From assembly GCF_001641635.1 (NCBI RefSeq), contig NZ_LUUB01000090.1, positions 145,691 to 209,690 of the forward strand: DNA of 64,000 bases. The letters run 5' to 3'. Source of the stretch: Bradyrhizobium centrolobii (lineage in GTDB: Bacteria > Pseudomonadota > Alphaproteobacteria > Rhizobiales > Xanthobacteraceae). Shown piece after piece: positions 1-8,001 of this stretch. A program made the position numbers and the translations under genes. The notes beneath the pieces were generated by a model. That model saw only the letters and a list, made by a program, of their open reading frames with translations, made no database searches and was not told the DNA's origin. Within the stretch, counting starts at the first letter, position 1. Each line of letters starts with the position of its first letter.

Positions 1-46
1 CTTCGCGAGCCCCGTCCGGGCCTCGTCCTCATGGGGAAGACCAGAC

Positions 47-1396
47 ATGTCGAAGCGCCACGCCGTGATCGTTGCCATGGGCCTGTTCGCGAGCGCCTCG
101 GCGTTTGCGCAAACCGAGACCACCGGCCAGGCCGGTCCCAAGCCGGCGCCCCCGGCCGGCACGATGCCCGCGGCGGCAAACCCGGCCCACGCAGCCGCGC
201 CGAAAACCGCCGCCTCGGTGCCTGCTTCGACGCCGGAGAGCCGCTCGGCGGCGGCACTCGCAATCTCGCATGAGCCAACCTATGACGAAGGCACCGCACA
301 GCGGATCAAGGATGCGGCGCTCAGCTATTCCGACCTCGCGGTCCGCGGCGGCTGGCCGACGATCCCTGCTGATGCGAAATTCGCCCTCGGCGTCCAGGGC
401 GCCAGCGATGACTTGCTGCGCAAGCGGCTGATCGTCTCCGGCGACCTCGCCGCCGACAAGGCGAGCGGCGCCTTCGACCAAAATCTCGCCGACGCCGTGA
501 AACGCTTCCAGGCTCGTCACGGCCTCGCCCCAACCGGCATGATGACGCCGCGCACGATCGCGGCGATGAACGTGCCGGTGCAGAAGCGCATCCGCCAGTT
601 GGAGGCTTCGCTGGAGCGGCTCGAGAACATCAACTTTGCCTTCGGCCCGCGCTACGTCGTGGTCAATATCCCCGCAGCCTTCGCCGAAGCGGTCGAGAAC
701 GACGTGGTGGTGCGGCGCTATCGCGTCATCGTCGGCAAGACCGAGAAGCCCTCGCCGACGCTGACCGCGTCGATTACCGGCGTCGTCCTCAATCCGACCT
801 GGACAGTGCCCTCCTCGATCGCCAAGAGCGAAATCTCCGCGCATATGCGCAAGGATCCCGCCTACCTGTCGCGCATGCACATGGAGGTGCTCGACGGCCA
901 CGACAACCCGATCGATCCGCATTCGGTCGACTGGTCGGGCACGCACACGCCGAATTTCACGGTGCGCCAGCAGAATGGCACCTGGAACGCGCTCGGCGCG
1001 GTCAAGATCGACATGCCGAACTCCTATTCGGTCTACATGCACGATACCAACCAGCGCAATCTGTTCAGCGACGACTACCGCTTCGACTCCCACGGCTGCT
1101 CGCGCGTCGACAACGTGCGCGACCTCGCCGCCTGGCTCCTGAAGGACCAGCCGAAATGGACCCGCGCCGAGATCGACGCGGCGATCGCCACCGGGCAGCA
1201 CCAGGAGGTAGCCATGGCGAAGAAGGTGCCGGTGGCCTGGATCTATCTGACGGCGTGGATGGCCAAGGACCAGACCATCCAGTTCCGCAACGACGTCTAT
1301 AACCAGGACGAGCAATTGCTGGAGGCGACCGCCGAAGAGGCGGCGTTCTTTGGCAACGCCGCCAATCATCCGCTGACCGCGCACATGGCGCAGTAG
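47..1396 (+). CDS. L,D-transpeptidase (YkuD/YcbB type) with peptidoglycan-binding domain
   Basis: The 449-residue product is an exported cell-wall enzyme that would make 3-3 cross-links between peptidoglycan stems or attach proteins to them. Residues 1-21 are a signal peptide ending AFA before Gln22. A Pro/Ala-rich linker follows, then a peptidoglycan-binding repeat at about 140-180, then the YkuD catalytic domain from about 200 to 365. The catalytic signature is visible: His332 in YMHDTN and Cys351 in SHGCSR. About 100 residues follow the domain, as in the long YcbB-like members. The ATG at 47 gives the signal peptide directly. A reading in the other direction across the same bases is only a GC-driven shadow. 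The family is clear; the exact substrate is not. Confidence 0.88.
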   Translation: MSKRHAVIVAMGLFASASAFAQTETTGQAGPKPAPPAGTMPAAANPAHAAAPKTAASVPASTPESRSAAALAISHEPTYDEGTAQRIKDAALSYSDLAVRGGWPTIPADAKFALGVQGASDDLLRKRLIVSGDLAADKASGAFDQNLADAVKRFQARHGLAPTGMMTPRTIAAMNVPVQKRIRQLEASLERLENINFAFGPRYVVVNIPAAFAEAVENDVVVRRYRVIVGKTEKPSPTLTASITGVVLNPTWTVPSSIAKSEISAHMRKDPAYLSRMHMEVLDGHDNPIDPHSVDWSGTHTPNFTVRQQNGTWNALGAVKIDMPNSYSVYMHDTNQRNLFSDDYRFDSHGCSRVDNVRDLAAWLLKDQPKWTRAEIDAAIATGQHQEVAMAKKVPVAWIYLTAWMAKDQTIQFRNDVYNQDEQLLEATAEEAAFFGNAANHPLTAHMAQ

Positions 1397-1517
1397 GATG
1401 GCGCAGTAGGCATGCAATCGCGGCACAGGCGGATGCAAAGCCCTCCGCCCTGCCGCGGTTGACCCTGACATCGCGTCAGTCGCACATTGCGTCCTGTCAA
1501 CGACAAGCGGGTGCGTG

Positions 1518-2339
1518 ATGCCGGACCAACCCAACTCGACTGACACCTCCTACGCCGACGGCAAGATCCTCAAGCACGCCGCAGACGGCGTCGGCGTGAT
1601 CACCTTCAACAATCCCGACAAGCGCAACGCGATGTCGCTGGAGATGTGGGAGGGATTTGGCGAAGCGCTGGCGAGCTTGCGTGACGATGATGCGGTGCGC
1701 GTCGTGATCCTGCGCGGCGCCGGCGGCAAGGCCTTTGTGTCGGGCGCCGACATCAGCCAGTTCGAGAAGACCCGCCACAACGCAGCCGCCTCAGAAGAGT
1801 ACGCCAAGCGCAGTGCTGCGCAGCGCGCCCTGCTTGCCGACTACCCCAAGCCGACGATCGCCTGCATCCAGGGCTTTTGCCTCGGCGGCGGCATGCAGGT
1901 CGCGATGCTCGCCGACATTCGCATCGCCGCGCACAGCAGCCAGTTCGGCATTCCCGCGGCAAAGCTCGGCATCGCCTATGGCTATGACGGGTTGCGGAAT
2001 CTGGTATCGCTGGTCGGTCCGTCCTGGGCGCGGCTGCTGATGTACACGGGCATGCGCATCGATGCCGCGGAAGCGCTGCGCATCGGGCTGATCGAGCGGA
2101 TGATCCCGGACGATCAGCTCTGGGGCGAGACCATGGCGATCGCGGAAACGATCTCCGGCAACGCGCCGCTCGCGATCAAGGCGGCGAAGATCACCATCGC
2201 GCAGGTGCTGAAGGACGAGAGCCTGCGCGACATGGATGCGATCAAGGCGATCGGCAATGCCTGCATGGACTCTGCGGATTTCCGCGAGGGCCGGCAGGCC
2301 TTCATGGAGAAGCGCAAGCCGCAGTTCCAGGGGCGCTGA
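1518..2339 (+). CDS. crotonase-fold protein (enoyl-CoA hydratase/isomerase family)
   Basis: The 273-residue product has the crotonase fold and would act on an acyl-CoA in the cytoplasm. The CoA and oxyanion-hole segments are present: KAFVSGADIS at 71-80 and CLGGGMQVAMLADIRIA near 121-137. The two glutamates used by true enoyl-CoA hydratases (Glu144 and Glu164 of rat crotonase) align here with Gln127 and an Ala near 147. A simple hydratase is therefore unlikely, and an isomerase, hydrolase or decarboxylase role is possible. A GTG one codon upstream (1515) could also start translation; I prefer the ATG at 1518. It stands alone between an upstream transpeptidase gene and a downstream small exported protein gene. 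Confidence 0.85.
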   Translation: MPDQPNSTDTSYADGKILKHAADGVGVITFNNPDKRNAMSLEMWEGFGEALASLRDDDAVRVVILRGAGGKAFVSGADISQFEKTRHNAAASEEYAKRSAAQRALLADYPKPTIACIQGFCLGGGMQVAMLADIRIAAHSSQFGIPAAKLGIAYGYDGLRNLVSLVGPSWARLLMYTGMRIDAAEALRIGLIERMIPDDQLWGETMAIAETISGNAPLAIKAAKITIAQVLKDESLRDMDAIKAIGNACMDSADFREGRQAFMEKRKPQFQGR

Positions 2340-2445
2340 AACTGAACCGGCATTCAGGAAGATTAAATTCCTCGCTGCCCCGCGCTGCAACAGCAACTAA
2401 TTGATCTCGCGCAAGTTCTTCCGTCACCAACGAGGAGGGATTGCG

Positions 2446-2727
2446 ATGAAACTCAAGTTTGCTGTTCTTGGTCTGGCTGCCATGGGCGGTGCTGCGCTCG
2501 TGTCAGGGCAGGCTCTGGCGGCGATGCCGAACGGCATTCCACAGGCCGATCGAATCGCAAGCGGCCCGGCTGCGAATGTCGATCAGGTGCGCTGGGTGTG
2601 TAACCCCTGGGGCCGCTGCGCGTGGCGTCCGAACTACTACGGCGCATATGCCTATGGCGGTCCGGGGTGGCGATGGCGTCATCCGGGATGGCGATGGCGT
2701 CACCCGGGGTGGCGGTGGGGTTACTGA
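2446..2727 (+). CDS. small exported protein with a Trp/Arg/His-rich repeat tail
   Basis: This 93-residue product begins at an ATG behind a strong GAGGAGG ribosome binding site (2432-2438). Residues 1-25 are a signal peptide ending QALA before Ala-Met-Pro. The mature part has a pair of cysteines in a CNPWGRC segment, a Tyr/Gly-rich stretch and three copies of a seven-residue unit PGWRWRH, the last one degraded. Small exported proteins with similar aromatic and glycine-rich tails are common in Bradyrhizobium, and I know no assigned function for them. A hairpin that could end transcription follows within 5 bp. The tandem repeat could make this gene length-variable between strains. Confidence 0.75.
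   Translation: MKLKFAVLGLAAMGGAALVSGQALAAMPNGIPQADRIASGPAANVDQVRWVCNPWGRCAWRPNYYGAYAYGGPGWRWRHPGWRWRHPGWRWGY
2662..2724 (+). repeat. three-copy 21-bp in-frame tandem repeat
   Basis: Three consecutive 21-bp units each encode the seven residues PGWRWRH or a close variant. Units one and two differ only at third positions, while unit three has changed to PGWRWGY before the stop. The period is a multiple of three, so copy-number change would keep the frame. Confidence 0.85.
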
Positions 2728-2731
2728 TGAG

Positions 2732-2762
2732 CGAAAGAGGGGGCCAACGCCCCCTTCTTTCG
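2732..2762. terminator. bidirectional-looking terminator hairpin
   Basis: A near-perfect inverted repeat pairs CGAAAGAGGGGG with CCCCCTTCTTTCG around a short loop, with one unpaired base. It sits between the small exported protein gene and the convergent dehydrogenase gene, where a shared terminator is expected. There is no long T tract, so its strength is uncertain. Confidence 0.6.
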
Positions 2763-2779
2763 TGTGACGCGAAGCTCGA

Positions 2780-3859
2780 CTAGATCGCCGCGAGCACGGC
2801 TTTCGCGATATCGGCTGTGCCGTTGCTGCCGCCGAACTCCATGGGCCTGATGCCGCCGGCATAGGCCTGATCCACCGCGCGCTCGATTTTCTCGCCGGCC
2901 TCGGCCGCGCTCTCGACACCATGCTTGTCGGCAAGCCAGTCGAGCATCATCGCGGCCGACAGGATCATGCCGGTGGGATTGGCCTTGCCCTGCCCCATGA
3001 TATCGGGTGCCGTGCCGTGGCACGGCTGGAACACGGCGTAGCGGTCGCCGATGTCGGCCGACGGCGCCATGCCGAGGCCGCCGATCAGGCTCGCGGTGAT
3101 GTCCGAGACGATGTCGCCGAACATGTTCTCCATCACCATGACGTCGAAATCCCAGGGACGCTTGACCAGCATCGCCGAGCAGGCATCGACATAGAGCCGG
3201 TCCGTCTTCACCTCCGGATGATTCTTGGCGATCTCGTCGAAGATGCCGCGGAAGAAGGCAAAGGCCTTGAACACGTTCGCCTTGTCGACGCAGGCGAGCG
3301 CGCCCGACTTGCCGCGCGCCTTGCGCCGCTCGGCCAGCCGGAACGAGAACTCGAACAGGCGTTCGGAGGTCCTGCGCGTGATCACCATGGTCTCGCGCGC
3401 ATCCTCATGCGTGACGACGCCCTTGCCCATCGAGGCGAACAGGCCTTCGGTCGACTCCCTGATCACGACGAGATCGATGCCGCGCTGATCGGCGCCGACG
3501 ATCGGGCTCGGCACGCCCGGAATGAGCCGCGCCGGGCGGACGCCAGCATAGAGATCGAAGATGAAGCGCAGCTCGATCTGCGGCGCGATCTCGGTGTTAT
3601 CGGGATAGCGAACCGACGGCAGGCCGCAGGCCCCGAGCAGGATCGCATCCGCCTCCTCGCAGAGCTTGATCGTGGAGTCCGGCATCGACTTGCCGGTCGC
3701 GAGATAATTGTTGGCGCCGGCCGGCGCATCGGTGAAGCGAAAGCTCAAGCCGGACTTCTGTTCGATCTTGCGCAGCACCTCGATCGCCGGCGCCATGACC
3801 TCGGGACCGATGCCGTCGCCGGCGAGCACGGCAATGTGGAAAGCGTTGTTTGCGGACAT
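2780..3859 (-). CDS. isopropylmalate/isocitrate/tartrate-type beta-decarboxylating dehydrogenase
   Basis: The 359-residue cytoplasmic enzyme belongs to the family that oxidises and decarboxylates 2-hydroxy acids with NAD(P) and Mg or Mn. It opens with the nucleotide-binding segment AVLAGDGIGPEV and contains VIRESTEGLFA, VDKANVFK, DACSAMLV and ENMFGDIVSDI. These are the substrate, metal and cofactor regions of the family. The substrate-selecting positions do not let me choose between isopropylmalate, D-malate and tartrate. No leuCD neighbour is present, so a role outside leucine synthesis is likely. I chose the ATG at 3859; the frame stays open upstream only through a palindromic repeat. A paralogue lies at 46889-47950. 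Confidence 0.85.
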   Translation of the reverse strand: MSANNAFHIAVLAGDGIGPEVMAPAIEVLRKIEQKSGLSFRFTDAPAGANNYLATGKSMPDSTIKLCEEADAILLGACGLPSVRYPDNTEIAPQIELRFIFDLYAGVRPARLIPGVPSPIVGADQRGIDLVVIRESTEGLFASMGKGVVTHEDARETMVITRRTSERLFEFSFRLAERRKARGKSGALACVDKANVFKAFAFFRGIFDEIAKNHPEVKTDRLYVDACSAMLVKRPWDFDVMVMENMFGDIVSDITASLIGGLGMAPSADIGDRYAVFQPCHGTAPDIMGQGKANPTGMILSAAMMLDWLADKHGVESAAEAGEKIERAVDQAYAGGIRPMEFGGSNGTADIAKAVLAAI

Positions 3860-3891
3860 GGGGGTTCCTACTCGAAGGAAAAGAGGCTCAT

Positions 3892-3976
3892 CATTGCGAG
3901 GAGCGAAGCGACGAAGCAATCCAGACTGTCTCCGCGGATGGATTTCTGGATTGCTTCGCTTCGCTCTCGCAATGAC
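3892..3976. repeat. palindromic intergenic repeat (CATTGCGAGGAGCGAAGC family)
   Basis: The left arm CATTGCGAGGAGCGAAGCGA returns as its inverted complement near 3955-3976, ending CTCGCAATG. Inner arms around AAGCAATCCAG and CTGGATTGCTT also pair. Fragments with related wording occur near 9010 and 35020. It fills the space between two minus-strand genes and may act on the transcript as a stable hairpin. Confidence 0.75.
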
Positions 3977-3993
3977 GGAGGAGAGAGCGTTCG

Positions 3994-5061
3994 TTACGGC
4001 GTCAGCACGGTGCGCCCGACCACCGCGCCCTGCTGCAACTGCACGAGCGCTTCATTGGCCTTGGCGAGCGGCATCGGTGTCACCGGGATCGGCGGCACCT
4101 TTTTGCTGCGGACGAGATCGAGCAGTTCCTGCGTCTCGCGCAAATTGCCGACATAGCTGCCCTGGATCGTCACCGCCTTGATCGGAATCAGCGGCAGCGC
4201 CCAGGTCGCGCCGCCGCCGAACAGGCCGACGATCACGAGCTTGCCGCCTTTGGTCAGGCAATCAAAGCCAAGCTGCGTGGTGGCGGCATTGCCGACGAGG
4301 TCGATCACGGCGCGGATCGGACCGCCCGCCTTCTTGGCAAGCTGCTCCAGCGCATCCGGCGCCTTGGGATCGACGGTGGCGAGCGCGCCTGCCTTCTCCG
4401 CCGCCTCGCGCTTCCTCGCGTCGATGTCGACCATGATCGCGCCTTTGCCGCCCATCGCCTTTAAGAGCGACAGCGCCATCAGGCCGAGACCGCCGGCGCC
4501 GAACATCACGATCGGCGTGTCGAAATGCTGCTCGACTTTCTTCAGCGCGCTGTAGGTGGTGACGCCCGAGCAGGCATAGGGCGCGGTCGTCACGGGATCG
4601 AGGCCTTTGAGATTGAGCAGATAGCGCGGATGCGGCACCAGCATGTGGTCGGCATAGCCGCCGTCGCAATAGACGCCGAGCGAGCGCGGCGTCAGGCACA
4701 TGTTCTCTTCGCCGGCAAGGCAGGTCGCGCATTTGCCGCAACCGATCCAGGGATAGACGAGGCCGACATCGCCGAGCCTCAGATCGCCCTGGTCGGTCGG
4801 CTTCACGTCCGGTCCGAAGGCCAAGACTTCGCCGACAGTCTCGTGGCCCATGGTCAGCGGCAGGTTGATGCCGCGGTCCTTGAGCGACAGCGGCTTACGG
4901 CCGTGGCCGAGATCATAGCCACCTTCCCAGATGTGCAGGTCGCTGTGGCAGACGCCGGCCGCCTTGACCTTGATCAGCACCTGCGTGCCCTGCGGCTCCG
5001 GCGTCGGCTGGTCGAACTCCTTCAGCGGCGCCTTGAAATCGGCAACCTTGAAACTCTTCAT
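3994..5061 (-). CDS. zinc-dependent alcohol dehydrogenase
   Basis: The 355-residue enzyme is a medium-chain dehydrogenase that would interconvert an alcohol and an aldehyde with NAD(P). Catalytic zinc ligands are visible as Cys38, His73-Glu74 and Cys164. The structural-zinc lobe has Cys108, Cys111, Cys114 and Cys122. The nucleotide fold carries GAGGLGLMAL near residue 188. The ATG at 5061 follows a GGGAGA ribosome binding site; the longer frame upstream adds an unrelated Arg-rich leader. It lies between a CoA-transferase gene and a beta-decarboxylating dehydrogenase gene on the same strand, which hints at acid or alcohol catabolism. The substrate cannot be read from sequence. Confidence 0.88.
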   Translation of the reverse strand: MKSFKVADFKAPLKEFDQPTPEPQGTQVLIKVKAAGVCHSDLHIWEGGYDLGHGRKPLSLKDRGINLPLTMGHETVGEVLAFGPDVKPTDQGDLRLGDVGLVYPWIGCGKCATCLAGEENMCLTPRSLGVYCDGGYADHMLVPHPRYLLNLKGLDPVTTAPYACSGVTTYSALKKVEQHFDTPIVMFGAGGLGLMALSLLKAMGGKGAIMVDIDARKREAAEKAGALATVDPKAPDALEQLAKKAGGPIRAVIDLVGNAATTQLGFDCLTKGGKLVIVGLFGGGATWALPLIPIKAVTIQGSYVGNLRETQELLDLVRSKKVPPIPVTPMPLAKANEALVQLQQGAVVGRTVLTP

Positions 5062-5210
5062 GAGCGTCTCCCGCATGCTTCTTGTTGTCGCCGCCAGCAT
5101 GCCACGGCCGGCCCAGCGAGACAAACTCGGACCTGCCTTAGTTTACGCCGACGGATGATGGCAAGCGACCGCGCGCAGGGGCGCATCGCGTTTCCCCGCG
5201 ACGATGTCCT

Positions 5211-6407
5211 TCAACCCTCCGCGGCCGTTTTGCCCGACGGAATTGGCGCATCATCGGCAAGGCCAACCTCCGCGCGCACCGCGGGCGTGTGCTCGCCGAG
5301 CACGGCCATCGTGTTGCCGGGCGACGTGTCGGCGCCCGACATCCGGAACGGCAGGTTGAGGACCTGGAAAGAGCCGCCTTCGTCCTCTACGGCAGACAAT
5401 GCGTTTCGATGCTCAAGCTGCGGATCGCGCAGCGCCTCGGCCACCGTGCGATAGGCCGACGCCGGCACGCCGGCCTCACCGAGCGCGGCAAGGCACGCAT
5501 CGCTCGTGAGCTGCCGCGACCACCTCTCGACGCCGTCCATCATGTCAGCCCAGTTGTCGCGCCGCGCGCCATAGGTGGAGAAGCGCGGGTCCAATATCCA
5601 TTCCGGCCGGCCAATCACGCTCATCAGCGCCTGAAATGTCTTCTCGCTGGCGACGGTGATCATGACGTAGCCGTTCGCCGTCTCGGTCGGGCCGAACATC
5701 GGACGCGGCGGCGGCTTCACCGCGAATTGCGAGCTCTGCAACTCGATCACCGTCAGCGTCAGCATCGATTCCAGCATGGAGACGTCGATGTGCTGGCCGA
5801 GACCGGTGGCCGTGCGCTGATACAGCGCCGCGGCGATCGCCCCGAAGCCGTAGGTGCCGGTGACGACGTCGGCATGGTAGATGCCGCAATAATCGGGACG
5901 GTTGCGGCCGGGCTGATAGGCGAGATGCGCCATGTCGTAGCCGGAAGCTGCATGGATCACCGGCGCATAGGCCGGCAGCTCGGCGGAGGGGCCGGTCTGG
6001 CCGTAGCCGGAGATCGAGCAGTAGATCAGCTTCGGATTGAACGGGCGCAGGCTGTCGAAGTCGAGACGCAGGCGGCGCATCACGCCGGGACGGAAATTCT
6101 CGACCAGGATGTCAGCGGTTGCGGCCAGCCGGCGCACCGCCTCGTTGCCGTCCTCCGACTTCAGGTCGAGCACGATGCTCTTCTTGCCGACATTGAGCTG
6201 GCCGAACACGGTGCTGCAGCCCTTGCGCAGCGGAGGCCGGGTCCGCATCGTCTCGCCGCCATCGGTCTCGATCTTGATCACCTCGGCGCCCATGTCGGCG
6301 AGCATCCGCGCGCAATGGGGACCGGCGATGGTGGTCGAAAAATCCAGGACTCGCAGACCGGCAAAGGCCTTTGTCGTCGTCCTCTCATGCTTATCTGCTA
6401 GCTGCAT
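5211..6407 (-). CDS. CaiB/BaiF family III CoA-transferase
   Basis: The 398-residue product would move CoA between carboxylic acids through a mixed-anhydride mechanism. The N-terminal half has the family landmarks LRVLDFSTTIAGPHCARMLADMGAEVIKIE, written here only as a region (about 18-47), then ENFRPGVM near 104 and SGYGQTGP near 133. Asp180, in the segment YHADVVTGTYG, is in the position of the catalytic aspartate. Length matches the family (about 380-410). It heads a loose same-strand series with the alcohol dehydrogenase. The acid substrate is unknown. Confidence 0.87.
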   Translation of the reverse strand: MQLADKHERTTTKAFAGLRVLDFSTTIAGPHCARMLADMGAEVIKIETDGGETMRTRPPLRKGCSTVFGQLNVGKKSIVLDLKSEDGNEAVRRLAATADILVENFRPGVMRRLRLDFDSLRPFNPKLIYCSISGYGQTGPSAELPAYAPVIHAASGYDMAHLAYQPGRNRPDYCGIYHADVVTGTYGFGAIAAALYQRTATGLGQHIDVSMLESMLTLTVIELQSSQFAVKPPPRPMFGPTETANGYVMITVASEKTFQALMSVIGRPEWILDPRFSTYGARRDNWADMMDGVERWSRQLTSDACLAALGEAGVPASAYRTVAEALRDPQLEHRNALSAVEDEGGSFQVLNLPFRMSGADTSPGNTMAVLGEHTPAVRAEVGLADDAPIPSGKTAAEG

Positions 6408-6523
6408 CCTTGGAGGCCCTCAGGAACAATGGGGTGTTCTTCTTGGTTGGTGGGCCGACCCTAGATGGCGGCGGCGCGGTAGGAAAGTCTTTACCGAGCG
6501 GCCGCGTCTTGCGGGCGGGCTTA

Positions 6524-6549
6524 GGAATGCTGGGATAACTGGACCCGTT
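6524..6549 (+). promoter_or_regulatory. possible EcfG-type promoter of the glycogen synthase gene
   Basis: GGAAT, 17 bases, then CGTT resembles the alphaproteobacterial general-stress consensus GGAAC-N16/17-CGTT with one mismatch at the last base of the first box. It ends 32 bp before the predicted start codon. A single near match in GC-rich DNA could arise by chance. Confidence 0.35.
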
Positions 6550-6581
6550 CTTGCATAGCAACATACAGAGGGCAATCATTC

Positions 6582-7997
6582 TTGAGGGTCTTATTCGTCA
6601 CCACGGAAATGGACGACTTCGTCCGCGTCGGCGGACTTGGCGCTGTTTCGGCTGCCCTCCCCCGAGCTCTTCGACCCTTCGCCGATATCCGCATCATGCT
6701 GCCCGGCTATCGCGACATCATCGAACAACTCACGCATATTCAGGTCGTTGGCCGCTGTCCGCCATTCGCGGAGATGCCGGCCTGTTCGCTCGGCCGCGCC
6801 TCGACCAAGGACGGCCTGCCCGTCTATGTGCTGTTGTGCTCACAGCTCTACGACCGGCCCGGCAACCCCTATGGGGACGAGTCCGGGCGCGACTGGCCGG
6901 ACAACGACATCCGCTTCGCGCGCCTTGCTTCGGCGGCCGCTGAGCTGGCCGCAGGCAGCCTGGACAAGAATTGGGCAGCAGACCTGTTGCATGCCAATGA
7001 CTGGCAGGCTTCGCTCGCGCCGGCCTATCTCGCCTGGCGCGGTGCCAAGATCCCGTCGATCCTGACCATCCACAACCTCGCCTATCAGGGACTCTTCCCG
7101 AAGGACTCGCTGCGGCGGATCGGTGCACCGGAAAGCTCCTTCCACATCGACGGCGTCGAGTTCTACGACCAGCTCTCCTTCCTCAAGGCCGGGCTCGTCT
7201 ATGCCTCGCATCTCACGACCGTCAGCGGCACCTATGCGCGGGAGATCACCACGCCCGAATTCGGCTGTGGCCTGGAAGGCCTGTTGCGCCTCCGCTCCGA
7301 TGCCGCCGAACTCACCGGTATCCTGAACGGCATCGACGAGAGCTGGGACCCGCGCTCCTGCGCACAGCTCGCCCAGCAGTTCGGGGCCGGCGACTGGGTC
7401 GGCAAGAAGGCCAATGCGGACTATGTGCGCAAGCAGTTCGGGCTCGCAGTGTCGCGGGGACCGATGTTCGGCATCGTCGCGCGCCTGGTGCATCAGAAGG
7501 GCATCGACCTCGTGCTGTCGGCGGCCGACGAGATCATCGATTCAGGCGGGCAGATCGTGGTGACCGGCTCCGGCGAGCCGGCGCTCGAGCAGGCGCTGAT
7601 CGATGCGCATCGGCGGCGCCCGGACGCCATCGGCGTCGTCATCGGCTTCAATGACGCCCGGGCGCGGCGGATCTTTGCCGGCAGCGATTTCACGCTGATG
7701 CCGTCGCGCTTCGAGCCGTGCGGGCTGAGCCAGATGTACGCCCAGCGCTTCGGCTCGCTGCCGATCGGCCATCAGACCGGCGGGCTGGCCGAGACCATCA
7801 CCGACGGCGAGACCGGCTTTTTGTTCTCAAAACCCTCGCATGAGTCCTTCCTCGGCGGCATCCGCCGGGCGTTCTCGACCTTCATGGCACATGACCAGCT
7901 CGACTCCATGCGCCGCAGCGCCATGGCGCGGTCGTTCTCCTGGAGTATCTCGGCCGGCTGCTACAGCGCGCTTTATCGGAAGTTGGCGTCGGCCTGA
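6582..7997 (+). CDS. glgA: glycogen synthase (GT5 family)
   Basis: The 471-residue enzyme would extend alpha-1,4-glucan from ADP-glucose in the cytoplasm. The N-terminal loop RVGGLGAVSAALPRAL (15-30) takes the place of the usual KxGGLADV donor site. The segment LHANDW and, near 375, SRFEPCGLSQMYAQRFG are hallmarks of bacterial GlgA. Translation appears to start at TTG 6582, because the conserved N-terminal strand MRVLFVTTEM begins there and an AGAGGG ribosome binding site lies 9 bp upstream. No glgBCP genes are adjacent. The substitution of the usual lysine by Arg15 in the donor loop is a visible oddity. A debranching-type enzyme gene lies at 29459-31663. Confidence 0.82.
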   Translation: MRVLFVTTEMDDFVRVGGLGAVSAALPRALRPFADIRIMLPGYRDIIEQLTHIQVVGRCPPFAEMPACSLGRASTKDGLPVYVLLCSQLYDRPGNPYGDESGRDWPDNDIRFARLASAAAELAAGSLDKNWAADLLHANDWQASLAPAYLAWRGAKIPSILTIHNLAYQGLFPKDSLRRIGAPESSFHIDGVEFYDQLSFLKAGLVYASHLTTVSGTYAREITTPEFGCGLEGLLRLRSDAAELTGILNGIDESWDPRSCAQLAQQFGAGDWVGKKANADYVRKQFGLAVSRGPMFGIVARLVHQKGIDLVLSAADEIIDSGGQIVVTGSGEPALEQALIDAHRRRPDAIGVVIGFNDARARRIFAGSDFTLMPSRFEPCGLSQMYAQRFGSLPIGHQTGGLAETITDGETGFLFSKPSHESFLGGIRRAFSTFMAHDQLDSMRRSAMARSFSWSISAGCYSALYRKLASA

Positions 7998-8001
7998 GCC
8001 T

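Noticed and set aside
29..1546. 505-codon open frame opposite the L,D-transpeptidase gene
   Set aside because: Its product is Arg/Gly/His-rich with no domain. It arises from the high GC third positions of the real plus-strand gene, which has a signal peptide and a catalytic motif.
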